Origin: Cytophagaceae bacterium
GTDB lineage: Bacteria; Bacteroidota; Bacteroidia; Cytophagales; Spirosomataceae
Direction: 5' to 3'
Assembly (NCBI GenBank): GCA_027485075.1
Contig: JAIXRT010000262.1
Span: 1-17,150, forward strand
Length of the DNA stretch: 17,150 bases
Shown here: one piece after another, positions 8,584 to 15,122 of the stretch
Numbering within the stretch: the stretch's first letter is position 1
How the letters are laid out: each line of letters opens with the position of its first letter
Notes under the pieces: model-generated
What the model was told of the DNA's origin: nothing
Seen by the model: only the letters and a program-made list of their open reading frames with translations
The model's database searches: none
Translations under genes and position numbers: made by a program

Positions 8584-9828
8584 TTGAGTCAAATTCGCCT
8601 ATTCCCTCGTTCAAATTCGTTTCAAGAACAAATTCCGTTGCCTTCGTCTAAATCCGAAAGTAACCGGGCGCTGATTATTAATGCGCTGGCGGGAGGTGAT
8701 GTGAGCCAATTGTCGAATTTGGCAGAAGCGCGGGATACGCAAACCATGATTCGCTTGTTGGCCGACCTAACCAATCCCATCGCTGATGTATTGGATGCGG
8801 GTACGACCATGCGATTTTTGACGGCATATTATGCGGTCACAGGTGCTACGAAGCAAATGACAGGCACACCGCGTATGTGCGAACGGCCGATCGGGATTTT
8901 GGTTGACGCCTTACGTTCCTTAGGCGCCGACATCACTTATTTGAAAAATGAAGGTTATCCGCCCTTGCAATTGAACGGGTTTACCTATACGGGATCACGT
9001 GATTTAGCCATTCGAGGCGATGTGAGTTCGCAGTTTATTTCTGCTATTTTAATGATTTCCCCATTATTGCCGGAGGGAATTTGTTTGCAAATAACGGGTT
9101 CATTGGGCTCTAAGCCGTATGTTGAAATGACTTTGGCGCAAATGCGTCAGTTTGGAATTGAAGCTGTGGCTGATTGGTCAACGGGTACCATCGACATTCC
9201 TGCACAAAAATACCAGGTGGCAAGTTTTGCCGTTGAGTCAGATTGGTCAGGTGCTAGTTATTGGTATTCCATGGTTGCCTTGTCGCCTTTTGAGGATAGT
9301 TCCTTGGAATTATTAGGCTTAAAAGAAGATTCCTTGCAAGGTGATTCTGCGATACGCGACATTATGCTCCCATTGGGTGTAAAAAGCACGTTTACTGGCC
9401 GAGGGTACCTATTGACTAAATGTGAAGCGGTCAGTGAATTGACGTGGGATTTTACAGATTGTCCAGACTTGGCACAAACGATTTGTGTGGTGGCAGCTGC
9501 GAAGAATATCATCATGCATTTGACTGGTTTAGAATCCCTCAAAGTGAAGGAAACTGATCGTGTATTAGCGCTTCAAAACGAATTAGTTAAAATAGGTGCT
9601 CGCCTAGTCGAAGTTGAACCAAATCATTTATATACAGTTTCAGGGGTATTTTCGACGGAAGGCGTCTGTCCTGAAATTGAAACATACGACGATCACCGCA
9701 TGGCCATGGCTTTTGCGCCGGTTGGTTTAGTACGCGAGCTGCTTATTCATGAGCCAGGTGTAGTAGCGAAGTCTTATCCGAGCTTTTGGGGACATGTTGA
9801 TTTGTTGATGCAATCATCAATCAACTGA
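8584..9828 (+). CDS. aroA: 3-phosphoshikimate 1-carboxyvinyltransferase (EPSP synthase) AroA
   Basis: AroA joins shikimate 3-phosphate and phosphoenolpyruvate to make EPSP, the sixth step of the shikimate pathway, in the cytoplasm. The 414-residue product has the expected ordered motifs: SSKSESNR (21-28), DAGTTMRF (71-78), GTPRMCERPI (94-103), RGDVSSQF (144-151), ESDWSGASY (218-226), TDCPDL (291-296, D295 as the likely catalytic aspartate), VKETDR (321-326) and YDDHRMAM (368-375). The motifs differ from the E. coli form (for example PSSKS for PGDKS), as in other Bacteroidota-like sequences. The start is TTG; no in-frame ATG lies between it and the mraY stop 11 bases upstream, and the first motif would be lost with a later start. 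It sits where murD usually follows mraY. Confidence 0.94.
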   Translation: MSQIRLFPRSNSFQEQIPLPSSKSESNRALIINALAGGDVSQLSNLAEARDTQTMIRLLADLTNPIADVLDAGTTMRFLTAYYAVTGATKQMTGTPRMCERPIGILVDALRSLGADITYLKNEGYPPLQLNGFTYTGSRDLAIRGDVSSQFISAILMISPLLPEGICLQITGSLGSKPYVEMTLAQMRQFGIEAVADWSTGTIDIPAQKYQVASFAVESDWSGASYWYSMVALSPFEDSSLELLGLKEDSLQGDSAIRDIMLPLGVKSTFTGRGYLLTKCEAVSELTWDFTDCPDLAQTICVVAAAKNIIMHLTGLESLKVKETDRVLALQNELVKIGARLVEVEPNHLYTVSGVFSTEGVCPEIETYDDHRMAMAFAPVGLVRELLIHEPGVVAKSYPSFWGHVDLLMQSSIN

Positions 9829-9852
9829 TTTATTCCCTTTTTATCAGATTTC

Positions 9853-9876
9853 TGGATACAAAAATCCATTTTTTTT
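9853..9876 (+). terminator. possible Rho-independent terminator after aroA
   Basis: TGGAT (9853-9857) and ATCCA (9864-9868) form a five-base-pair stem around a six-base loop, followed directly by eight T residues. The stem is short and not GC-rich, so this is a weak candidate. Its place 25 bases after the aroA stop and ahead of an unrelated gene supports it. Confidence 0.4.
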
Positions 9877-9911
9877 CGTAGCATTGTTGGAACAGTAAAC
9901 GCTGCCGAGGT

Positions 9912-9941
9912 CTTTAAACACGGCATCATTACTTTAAACAC
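9912..9941. repeat. pair of 10-bp direct repeats upstream of the amidohydrolase gene
   Basis: CTTTAAACAC occurs at 9912-9921 and again, without mismatch, at 9932-9941. The copies start exactly 20 bases apart, about two helical turns, and the second ends 10 bases before the ATG. The rest of the 123-base spacer has no exact TAnnTTTG element. A regulator binding site is possible, but the repeats may also be chance in AT-rich DNA. Confidence 0.4.
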
Positions 9942-9951
9942 CCTTTATCAA

Positions 9952-11226
9952 ATGAAACAGATTTTACTCATCGCATTGCTGTCTCCTATTACTCTCTTTG
10001 CGCAGAAAACACTTTTATACTGCGGAAAAATGGTTGATGTGAAGGCAGGAAAAGTACAAACGGCCTATACCATTGTGGTAGAAGGCAAAAAGATTCAAAG
10101 TGTTCAACCAGGTTATCTTCCTGCAGGAAAAACAGATCGAATCATTGATTTGAAAAATAAGACTGTTTTACCTGGATTGATCGACATGCACGTCCACATG
10201 GAAAGCGAAACCAATCCGAACGCGTATCTGGATAGATTTACAAAAAATCCAGGTGATGTAGCGTATCAGGCACTCGTGCATGCGAAGAAAACGCTCAATG
10301 TAGGTTTTACCACCGTGCGTGATTTAGGTGGATCACATGTGGTGATCAGTTTACGTAATGCCATCAATAAAGGTATCGTAGACGGTCCACGTATTTTTAC
10401 CGCAGGTGTGGCCATTGCAACAACAGGTGGCCATGCGGATGATGCGAATGGTCTTAATGAAACATTTAAAAAGGATTTAGGTCCTGAGGATGGTGTTGTG
10501 AATGGCTTATCCGATGCAGCAAAAGCTGTACGTCAGCGCTACAAAGAAGGATCTGATTTAATTAAAATTACAGCTACTGGAGGCGTTTTAAGTTATGCCA
10601 AAGATGGTATGGGCGCTCAATTCACCGAAGAAGAAGTTCGTGCCATTGTTCAAACGGCAAAAGATTACGGTTTTCGAGTTGCTGCCCACGCCCATGGAGC
10701 CGAGGGTATGAAACGTGCGATCTTAGGGGGTGTGAATTCCATTGAGCATGGAACCTACATGACTCCTGAGGTAATGGAATTAATGAAGGCACATGGAACA
10801 TACTATGTCCCTACGATCATCGCAGGACGTTCCGTGGCTGATTCAGCTAAGATCCCTAATTATTACCCAGAAATGGTGAAGAAAAAGGCAGAGTCAATTG
10901 GGCCGATTATTCAATCAACTTTCGGGAAAGCTTATAAGGCAGGTGTTAAAATTGCTTTTGGGACGGATGCAGGTGTATTTGGCCACGGTAAAAACTTAAA
11001 TGAGTTTCTATTGATGCATGAAGCTGGTATGCCAGCGATGGAGGCTATCCAATCTGCTACGGTTGCTGCAGCAGATTTGTTAGGGCAATCGGATTCAATT
11101 GGTTCGATTGAGGTGGGTAAATTTGCCGACATTGTCGCGGTGGATGGAGATCCTACCCAGCGTATGGAAGATATTTTAAAAATGAAGTTTGTGATGCGCG
11201 AAGGCAAAGTCTACAAACAAGATTAA
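9952..11226 (+). CDS. secreted metal-dependent amidohydrolase (imidazolonepropionase/Xaa-Pro dipeptidase-like)
   Basis: The 424-residue protein starts with a signal peptide (1-18, ending LFAQ), so it probably acts in the periplasm. It then follows the amidohydrolase plan: a small beta domain, a TIM barrel, and a C-terminal return to the beta domain with GSIEVGKFADIVAVDGDP. Candidate metal ligands are H80 and H82 (the HxH strand after LPGLIDMH), K205 in DLIKITATGG (the likely carboxylated bridging lysine), H246 or H248 in AAHAHG, H266 in SIEHGTY and D339 in FGTDAG. This set matches the binuclear subgroup that includes Xaa-Pro dipeptidases, so a peptide or other amide substrate is plausible, but specificity cannot be assigned. 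It appears to be a single-gene unit, bounded by a possible terminator upstream and a strong one downstream. Confidence 0.88.
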   Translation: MKQILLIALLSPITLFAQKTLLYCGKMVDVKAGKVQTAYTIVVEGKKIQSVQPGYLPAGKTDRIIDLKNKTVLPGLIDMHVHMESETNPNAYLDRFTKNPGDVAYQALVHAKKTLNVGFTTVRDLGGSHVVISLRNAINKGIVDGPRIFTAGVAIATTGGHADDANGLNETFKKDLGPEDGVVNGLSDAAKAVRQRYKEGSDLIKITATGGVLSYAKDGMGAQFTEEEVRAIVQTAKDYGFRVAAHAHGAEGMKRAILGGVNSIEHGTYMTPEVMELMKAHGTYYVPTIIAGRSVADSAKIPNYYPEMVKKKAESIGPIIQSTFGKAYKAGVKIAFGTDAGVFGHGKNLNEFLLMHEAGMPAMEAIQSATVAAADLLGQSDSIGSIEVGKFADIVAVDGDPTQRMEDILKMKFVMREGKVYKQD

Positions 11227-11260
11227 AAAAAAAGCCCGAATTTTCATTCGGGCTTTTTTT
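11227..11260. terminator. strong bidirectional Rho-independent terminator
   Basis: AGCCCGAA (11233-11240) and TTCGGGCT (11247-11254) form a perfect eight-base-pair stem with loop TTTTCA, flanked by a run of A on the left and T on the right that extend the pairing. The symmetrical A and T tracts let it end transcription from both directions. It begins immediately after the amidohydrolase stop and lies 13 bases beyond the end of the convergent DUF6580-like gene. Confidence 0.93.
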
Positions 11261-11273
11261 ATGCAAGTAATTT

Positions 11274-11849
11274 CTATTGTTGTAAAGCTAAGCTCTTAGA
11301 TTTCACTAATTCAAATCCGCCAAACAAAACGGACGAAAAGACAAATTGACTCAAGATTGCATTCTTTAAAAACGGAAGTGCATTTGCATAGCATGCTACT
11401 AGGCCTGAAAAATCTTTGGCATAAACCACTGCATTTCCAGCTGAGAAACCATACCCGATGGCATCTCCCGCCCAAACAGCGAAATTAGAAAGGATAAAAA
11501 ATCCTAAAACAGTAGCTACATTTCCACCGATAAATCCACCAAATGACTTGATGCGAGCCCCGATGAAAGGAATAAGTGCGAGTAGGCCAACTTGTACGAA
11601 GTCGATTCCCCACGAAAAGCCATTAAAGTATTGGCTGTAGAATACGTTATTTAATATCATGTTCGAAATCCAAATCGGCAAAATCGTCCATAAGATGGCT
11701 TGATAACGATTTGAAATGTAGGCGCCTGCGAAGAGGGCCATCGATGCGATTGGGGAGAAATTTGCCCAAGCGGGATTCAATACAACTAAAAATCGGCTAG
11801 CGATTGCGAAGGCTAAAAATCCCATTAGGATCATTGTGCGCTTTGTCAT
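11274..11849 (-). CDS. DUF6580-like integral membrane protein
   Basis: This 191-residue protein is mostly hydrophobic, with about five predicted membrane helices. Recognisable blocks are ASRFLVVLNPAWANFSPIASMALFAGAY split over two segments near the N-terminus, SNFAVWAGDAIGYGF in the middle, and GLVACYANALPFLKN near the C-terminus. These resemble the DUF6580 family as I recall it, whose function is not established. The family's small-membrane-protein layout invites comparison with substrate-binding components of uptake systems, but nothing here proves it. The start is placed at the ATG at 11849; a seven-codon extension to a TTG adds a basic, non-hydrophobic tail without support. It is transcribed alone, divergently from purK. 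Confidence 0.7.
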   Translation of the reverse strand: MTKRTMILMGFLAFAIASRFLVVLNPAWANFSPIASMALFAGAYISNRYQAILWTILPIWISNMILNNVFYSQYFNGFSWGIDFVQVGLLALIPFIGARIKSFGGFIGGNVATVLGFFILSNFAVWAGDAIGYGFSAGNAVVYAKDFSGLVACYANALPFLKNAILSQFVFSSVLFGGFELVKSKSLALQQ

Positions 11850-11884
11850 TGGATATTTCTTTGTTTGCAAGGGTAAATTATTTC

Positions 11885-11892
11885 CAAAGGTA
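11885..11892 (-). promoter_or_regulatory. candidate -7 element for the DUF6580-like gene
   Basis: On the minus strand this reads TACCTTTG, an exact TAnnTTTG match. It lies 35 bases from the ATG, which allows a leader of roughly 30 bases. No TTTG or TTG lies at the right distance upstream, so the call is tentative. Confidence 0.3.
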
Positions 11893-11904
11893 AAACAAAA
11901 GCCG

Positions 11905-11912
11905 TAATTTTA
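11905..11912 (+). promoter_or_regulatory. candidate -7 element of the purK operon
   Basis: TAATTTTA differs from TAnnTTTG only at the last base and lies 18 bases before the purK ATG, where a promoter for the operon is needed. A clear -33 element is missing. It would leave a leader of about 10-12 bases. Confidence 0.25.
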
Positions 11913-11930
11913 CCCATTCTATTCCAATTT

Positions 11931-13064
11931 ATGTATAAAGCGTTGCCTTCCATTGGTCTATTAGGGGGCGGTCAACTAGGCCGCATGCTACTTCAGGCCG
12001 CTGTAGATTTAGACTTACAAATCGCATGTCTTGATCCAGATGCTGAGGCTTCGTGCCATCAATTGACCCCAAATTTCCAACAAGGTTCTTTTCAAGATTA
12101 TGAAACGGTCTATCGATTTGGTCAGAAATATGATGTAATCAGTATTGAGATTGAACATGTCAATATTGAGGCGTTAAAGCAATTAGAATCCGAGGGTAAA
12201 AAAGTTTATCCTCAACCGCATATTTTACAGATGATTCAAGATAAACGCTTGCAAAAGCAGTTTTTTAAGAATCATGGTTTCCCGACGGCCGATTTTGTAT
12301 TGACAGATAATAAAACTTCATTAAGCCAACATATTGATTTCCTACCTGCTTTTCATAAACTAGGAAAAGGGGGTTATGACGGGAAAGGTGTTCAATATAT
12401 CGCGGATGCTGCAAGTGTATCCAAAGGATTTGATGCGCCTGGCTTATTAGAAAAGGCAGTTGATTTTGAGAAAGAATTAGCTGTGATTGTTGCTCGGAAT
12501 CCACAAGGTGAAACGGCTGTTTTTCCCGCAGTAGAAATGGTTTTCCATCCGGAGCAAAATCTAGTAGAGTTCTTGTTTTCGCCAGCTGAAATTACCACGC
12601 ATATCGAAAAGCAAGCTGAAAAGATTGCCGTAGATTTAATCAATAAATTAGAGTTAGTGGGTGTCTTGGCGGTCGAAATGTTTTTGACAAAAGATGGGCA
12701 AGTTTTAATTAACGAGATTGCCCCACGACCGCATAATTCAGGACATCAAACCATACGCGGGAACGAGAGTTCGCAATATGAGCAGCACTTACGGGCTATT
12801 ACAGGTTTACCTCTAGGAAGTACCAAATCATTTGGTTTTTCAGGCATGCTGAACCTCCTCGGTGCGGAAGGATTTACGGGGCCCGCCAAATACGAAGGGC
12901 TTGCTGATATTTTGGCAATTCCGGGCGTTTTCCCATTTCTGTATGGAAAGAAAATTACAAAGCCGTTCCGTAAAATGGGACATATTACCATATTAGGCGA
13001 TTCAAAAGACGCCATTATTGAGAAAGCAAACCAAGTTAAAAACCTAATCCGCGTGATTAGTTAA
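11931..13064 (+). CDS. purK: 5-(carboxyamino)imidazole ribonucleotide synthase PurK
   Basis: PurK carboxylates AIR to N5-CAIR with ATP and bicarbonate in de novo purine synthesis. The 377-residue product has the ATP-grasp architecture: an N-terminal GLLGGGQLGRM (9-19), EIEHVN (73-78) facing the substrate site, the central phosphate-binding KGGYDGKG (146-153), LVGVLAVEMF (242-251), and the metal-binding NEIAPRPHNSGH (261-272), which is highly typical of PurK. The length fits the family. The next gene, purE, uses the product and begins 10 bases after the stop. The 81-base space shared with the divergent DUF6580-like gene must hold its promoter. Confidence 0.96.
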   Translation: MYKALPSIGLLGGGQLGRMLLQAAVDLDLQIACLDPDAEASCHQLTPNFQQGSFQDYETVYRFGQKYDVISIEIEHVNIEALKQLESEGKKVYPQPHILQMIQDKRLQKQFFKNHGFPTADFVLTDNKTSLSQHIDFLPAFHKLGKGGYDGKGVQYIADAASVSKGFDAPGLLEKAVDFEKELAVIVARNPQGETAVFPAVEMVFHPEQNLVEFLFSPAEITTHIEKQAEKIAVDLINKLELVGVLAVEMFLTKDGQVLINEIAPRPHNSGHQTIRGNESSQYEQHLRAITGLPLGSTKSFGFSGMLNLLGAEGFTGPAKYEGLADILAIPGVFPFLYGKKITKPFRKMGHITILGDSKDAIIEKANQVKNLIRVIS

Positions 13065-13074
13065 ATATTGAAAT

Positions 13075-13563
13075 ATGGTCGGAATTATCATGGGAAGCAG
13101 CTCTGATCTGCCTGTAATGCAAGACGCAATCCAAGTGTGTAAGGATTTTGGTATCGCCTACGAGGTAGATATTGTATCCGCTCACCGGACACCTGTAAAG
13201 ATGTTGGACTATGCACAAAATGCCCAAAAAAAAGGTATTCAAGTGATTATTGCCGGAGCGGGTGGTGCTGCACACTTACCTGGCATGGTGGCCTCGGCGA
13301 CTATATTACCTGTCATCGGGGTGCCTGTTAAATCATCTAATTCAATTGATGGTTGGGATTCTATCTTGTCTATTTTACAAATGCCAAACGGCGTTCCCGT
13401 CGCAACTGTTGCCCTAAATGCATCCAAGAATGCAGGTTTATTAGCCATGCAAATTTTGGCTCTAGCGAATGGGGATTTATCAGCTAAGTTGGCAGCGTAT
13501 AAACTTGAGTTAGTGGAGAAGGTGGAGGAGATGAGCCAACAAACTAAATCAGCTACTAAGTAA
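13075..13563 (+). CDS. purE: N5-carboxyaminoimidazole ribonucleotide mutase PurE (class I)
   Basis: PurE moves the carboxylate of N5-CAIR to carbon 4, giving CAIR. The 162-residue size and its pairing with purK indicate the class I mutase rather than the class II carboxylase. Diagnostic motifs are MGSSSDLP (6-13), VSAHRTP (34-40, with H37) and the [11 protein letters not shown] loop (61-71, with H67), followed by PVIGVPV and the [15 protein letters not shown] segment that shapes the substrate site. The C-terminal 30 residues are polar and helical. The stop lies three bases before the next ATG, so the envelope genes downstream probably share its transcript. Confidence 0.97.
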   Translation: MVGIIMGSSSDLPVMQDAIQVCKDFGIAYEVDIVSAHRTPVKMLDYAQNAQKKGIQVIIAGAGGAAHLPGMVASATILPVIGVPVKSSNSIDGWDSILSILQMPNGVPVATVALNASKNAGLLAMQILALANGDLSAKLAAYKLELVEKVEEMSQQTKSATK

Positions 13564-13566
13564 TTT

Positions 13567-14190
13567 ATGAAGAATCCATTTTCATTTTTTAAGGAAAGCT
13601 CTAGTTCGAATCTGCCGGTAATCACCTTAATGATTTTGTTGGCGACTTTGGCAGGACTCGTTTTTGTGGGTTATGAGCATTTTTTAGGCCCTCAAACGGA
13701 TCAATTAGTAAAGGCTGAAAAGGCATTGGAAGAAGATGAGACATATTTAGGTGATGTGGCATCGACTATGGTGGTGGATTCAACGATGGATATTGCTCCC
13801 GATACGACCAAATCAACAGATTCTTCATCCATAGATTTAGCTCAGCAAAAGAAAGAGGCGGAGGCGGAAGTAGTTCCGGAAGAACCCAAAATAGAAGAGC
13901 CGGCTGGCAAACCATATAGTTACCAGCTGGCCAGTGGCGAATCAGCATCTTCGATTGCGGCTCGATTTGGCTTAACGGAAGACCAAGTCAAAGCCATGAA
14001 TCCAGGTGGAATTAAGGCAGGTTCGAAGGTAAAAGTTAAAATAAAAGCGATGCATACCGTGGGACCGGGAGATGTGTTACGCGTGGTAGCAGAAAAATAT
14101 AAGGTGTCGAAAAAGTCGCTTATGGAGGCGAATAACAAGAAAGAAGACATTACGCTGCGCGGTGAACAGCTTGTGATTCCGATTAAATAA
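13567..14190 (+). CDS. membrane-anchored protein with two LysM domains
   Basis: The 207-residue product has a short polar N-terminus, one membrane helix (about 17-37), an acidic, low-complexity linker (about 45-115, rich in D, E, S, T and P), and two LysM-like modules. The first (about 116-160) begins SYQLASGESASSIAARFGL and is the more diverged; the second (about 162-207) begins HTVGPGDVLRVVAEKYKVS and ends LRGEQLVIPIK. LysM modules bind N-acetylglucosamine-containing glycans such as peptidoglycan. The layout suggests an inner-membrane protein reaching across the periplasm to the wall, with no catalytic domain of its own. Its TAA overlaps the next ATG as TAATG, a typical coupling arrangement, so the partner is probably the M15-like peptidase downstream. 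Confidence 0.88.
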   Translation: MKNPFSFFKESSSSNLPVITLMILLATLAGLVFVGYEHFLGPQTDQLVKAEKALEEDETYLGDVASTMVVDSTMDIAPDTTKSTDSSSIDLAQQKKEAEAEVVPEEPKIEEPAGKPYSYQLASGESASSIAARFGLTEDQVKAMNPGGIKAGSKVKVKIKAMHTVGPGDVLRVVAEKYKVSKKSLMEANNKKEDITLRGEQLVIPIK

Positions 14191-15122
14191 TGCGTTATGT
14201 TCTTTTTGTCGGGTTACTTTTTTTTTTTTTTTTTTTCCAGGCGCAAGTAGATTCTACGCAGATTTTTTGCCGGGCCCAACCGGTTTCTTCCCTTGGAATT
14301 CTTGATTTACTCGCCATGTATCGCCAGCGCGATACCTTGCAAAGTCATGGTGCTTCAGGGCATGTACGTTGGCAGATTAATGGTCTGGAAGTCGTTCCCA
14401 CCGATTCTATTGCTAGAAAGTATGTCGCGAGTTTAGATGCCGATTATCCTGCATTGGATTCATTGTGGTCTTCGTATTTGCAGGCTGATGTTCAGGCTTT
14501 TGCAGCACAAAAAGATTCGTTGATGCAACATTTGCGTACTAAAGGCTGGTCAGCCCGCTATGTTCAAGCAATCCGTAACTTGAAGCGACAACAGCAATTG
14601 AAGTTAACGGGTCGGTCTCAGGTTTTGCTTTCCTTTCATAATTTTAATTTAGCGGCGGATGTTGGGATCTATTCACGAGGCCGTTATTTGCGTCGAAGTC
14701 CGCGGTACACGCTGATGGGGCAGGAAGCTAAATCGCTTGGATTGTATTGGGGAGGAGATTTTGTGGGTTTTCCGGATCCGGGCCATGTACAGCGGTTTGC
14801 CAACAGTGCTGCCTTGGTAAGGCAATATCCATTATTGGCTTTTGAGTTTGAAAAATACCGCGATCATTATGCGCGTATTTATGCGACGGGTCGAACTGAA
14901 AATGTTCAGGATACGAAAGAATTGTTGGTGACTTTAAATCGCTTAAAATTAGGCCAAATTTGTGCATGTCAATATGCGCTTATACCACCTCAAATGGAGC
15001 CACTTGCTGAGGCTGCGTACGTCCGTGCTGATACACGTGCCGGCTGGGTATACATACAATCACGCGGTGAGAATGGGTATTATTATGGTTTGGGTCGCTG
15101 GGAAATTTCGCCTAAAAGGTAA
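14190..15122 (+). CDS. secreted M15-type zinc peptidase (probable peptidoglycan peptidase)
   Basis: The 310-residue product begins with a signal peptide whose core includes six consecutive phenylalanines. Residues about 125-205 match the M15 (VanY/endolysin L-Ala-D-Glu peptidase) signature: S148-x-H150 followed by A155-x-D157 (SxHxxxxAxD), then GLYWGGD (184-190), then D196-P-G-H199. H150, D157 and H199 are the expected zinc ligands and D196 the likely catalytic acid, as in the DxxH motif of M15 endolysins. Such enzymes cut peptide bonds in peptidoglycan stems. The flanks (about 21-120 and 205-310) are not recognised. The start overlaps the LysM gene stop. A 19-base T run in the signal-peptide region makes the frame fragile. 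The family call is from motifs only. Confidence 0.72.
   Translation: MRYVLFVGLLFFFFFFQAQVDSTQIFCRAQPVSSLGILDLLAMYRQRDTLQSHGASGHVRWQINGLEVVPTDSIARKYVASLDADYPALDSLWSSYLQADVQAFAAQKDSLMQHLRTKGWSARYVQAIRNLKRQQQLKLTGRSQVLLSFHNFNLAADVGIYSRGRYLRRSPRYTLMGQEAKSLGLYWGGDFVGFPDPGHVQRFANSAALVRQYPLLAFEFEKYRDHYARIYATGRTENVQDTKELLVTLNRLKLGQICACQYALIPPQMEPLAEAAYVRADTRAGWVYIQSRGENGYYYGLGRWEISPKR
14218..14236 (+). repeat. 19-T homopolymer inside the M15-like gene
   Basis: Nineteen consecutive T residues encode the phenylalanine core of the signal peptide. Loss of one T brings a TAG at 14248-14250 into frame; gain of one brings a TGA at 14303-14305 into frame. Both stops lie well before the catalytic region. The tract could support replication or transcriptional slippage, or be miscounted by sequencing. 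Confidence 0.9.

Noticed and set aside
8584..9828. MurA instead of AroA, given the wall-synthesis context
   Set aside because: The KETDR and YDDHRMAM motifs and the length are those of EPSP synthase.
11850..11870. Seven-codon extension of the DUF6580-like gene from a TTG
   Set aside because: A nearby ATG gives a normal membrane protein N-terminus, and nothing supports the rarer start.
13239..13625. 128-codon open frame antisense to purE and the start of the LysM gene
   Set aside because: It lies opposite a clearly conserved gene, resembles no family, and open antisense frames of this size are expected by chance here.
14190..14250. Frameshifted or broken gene at the poly-T run
   Set aside because: With the 19 T residues given, the frame is open from ATG to stop with a complete catalytic motif set, so the gene is annotated as intact while noting that the tract length needs confirming.
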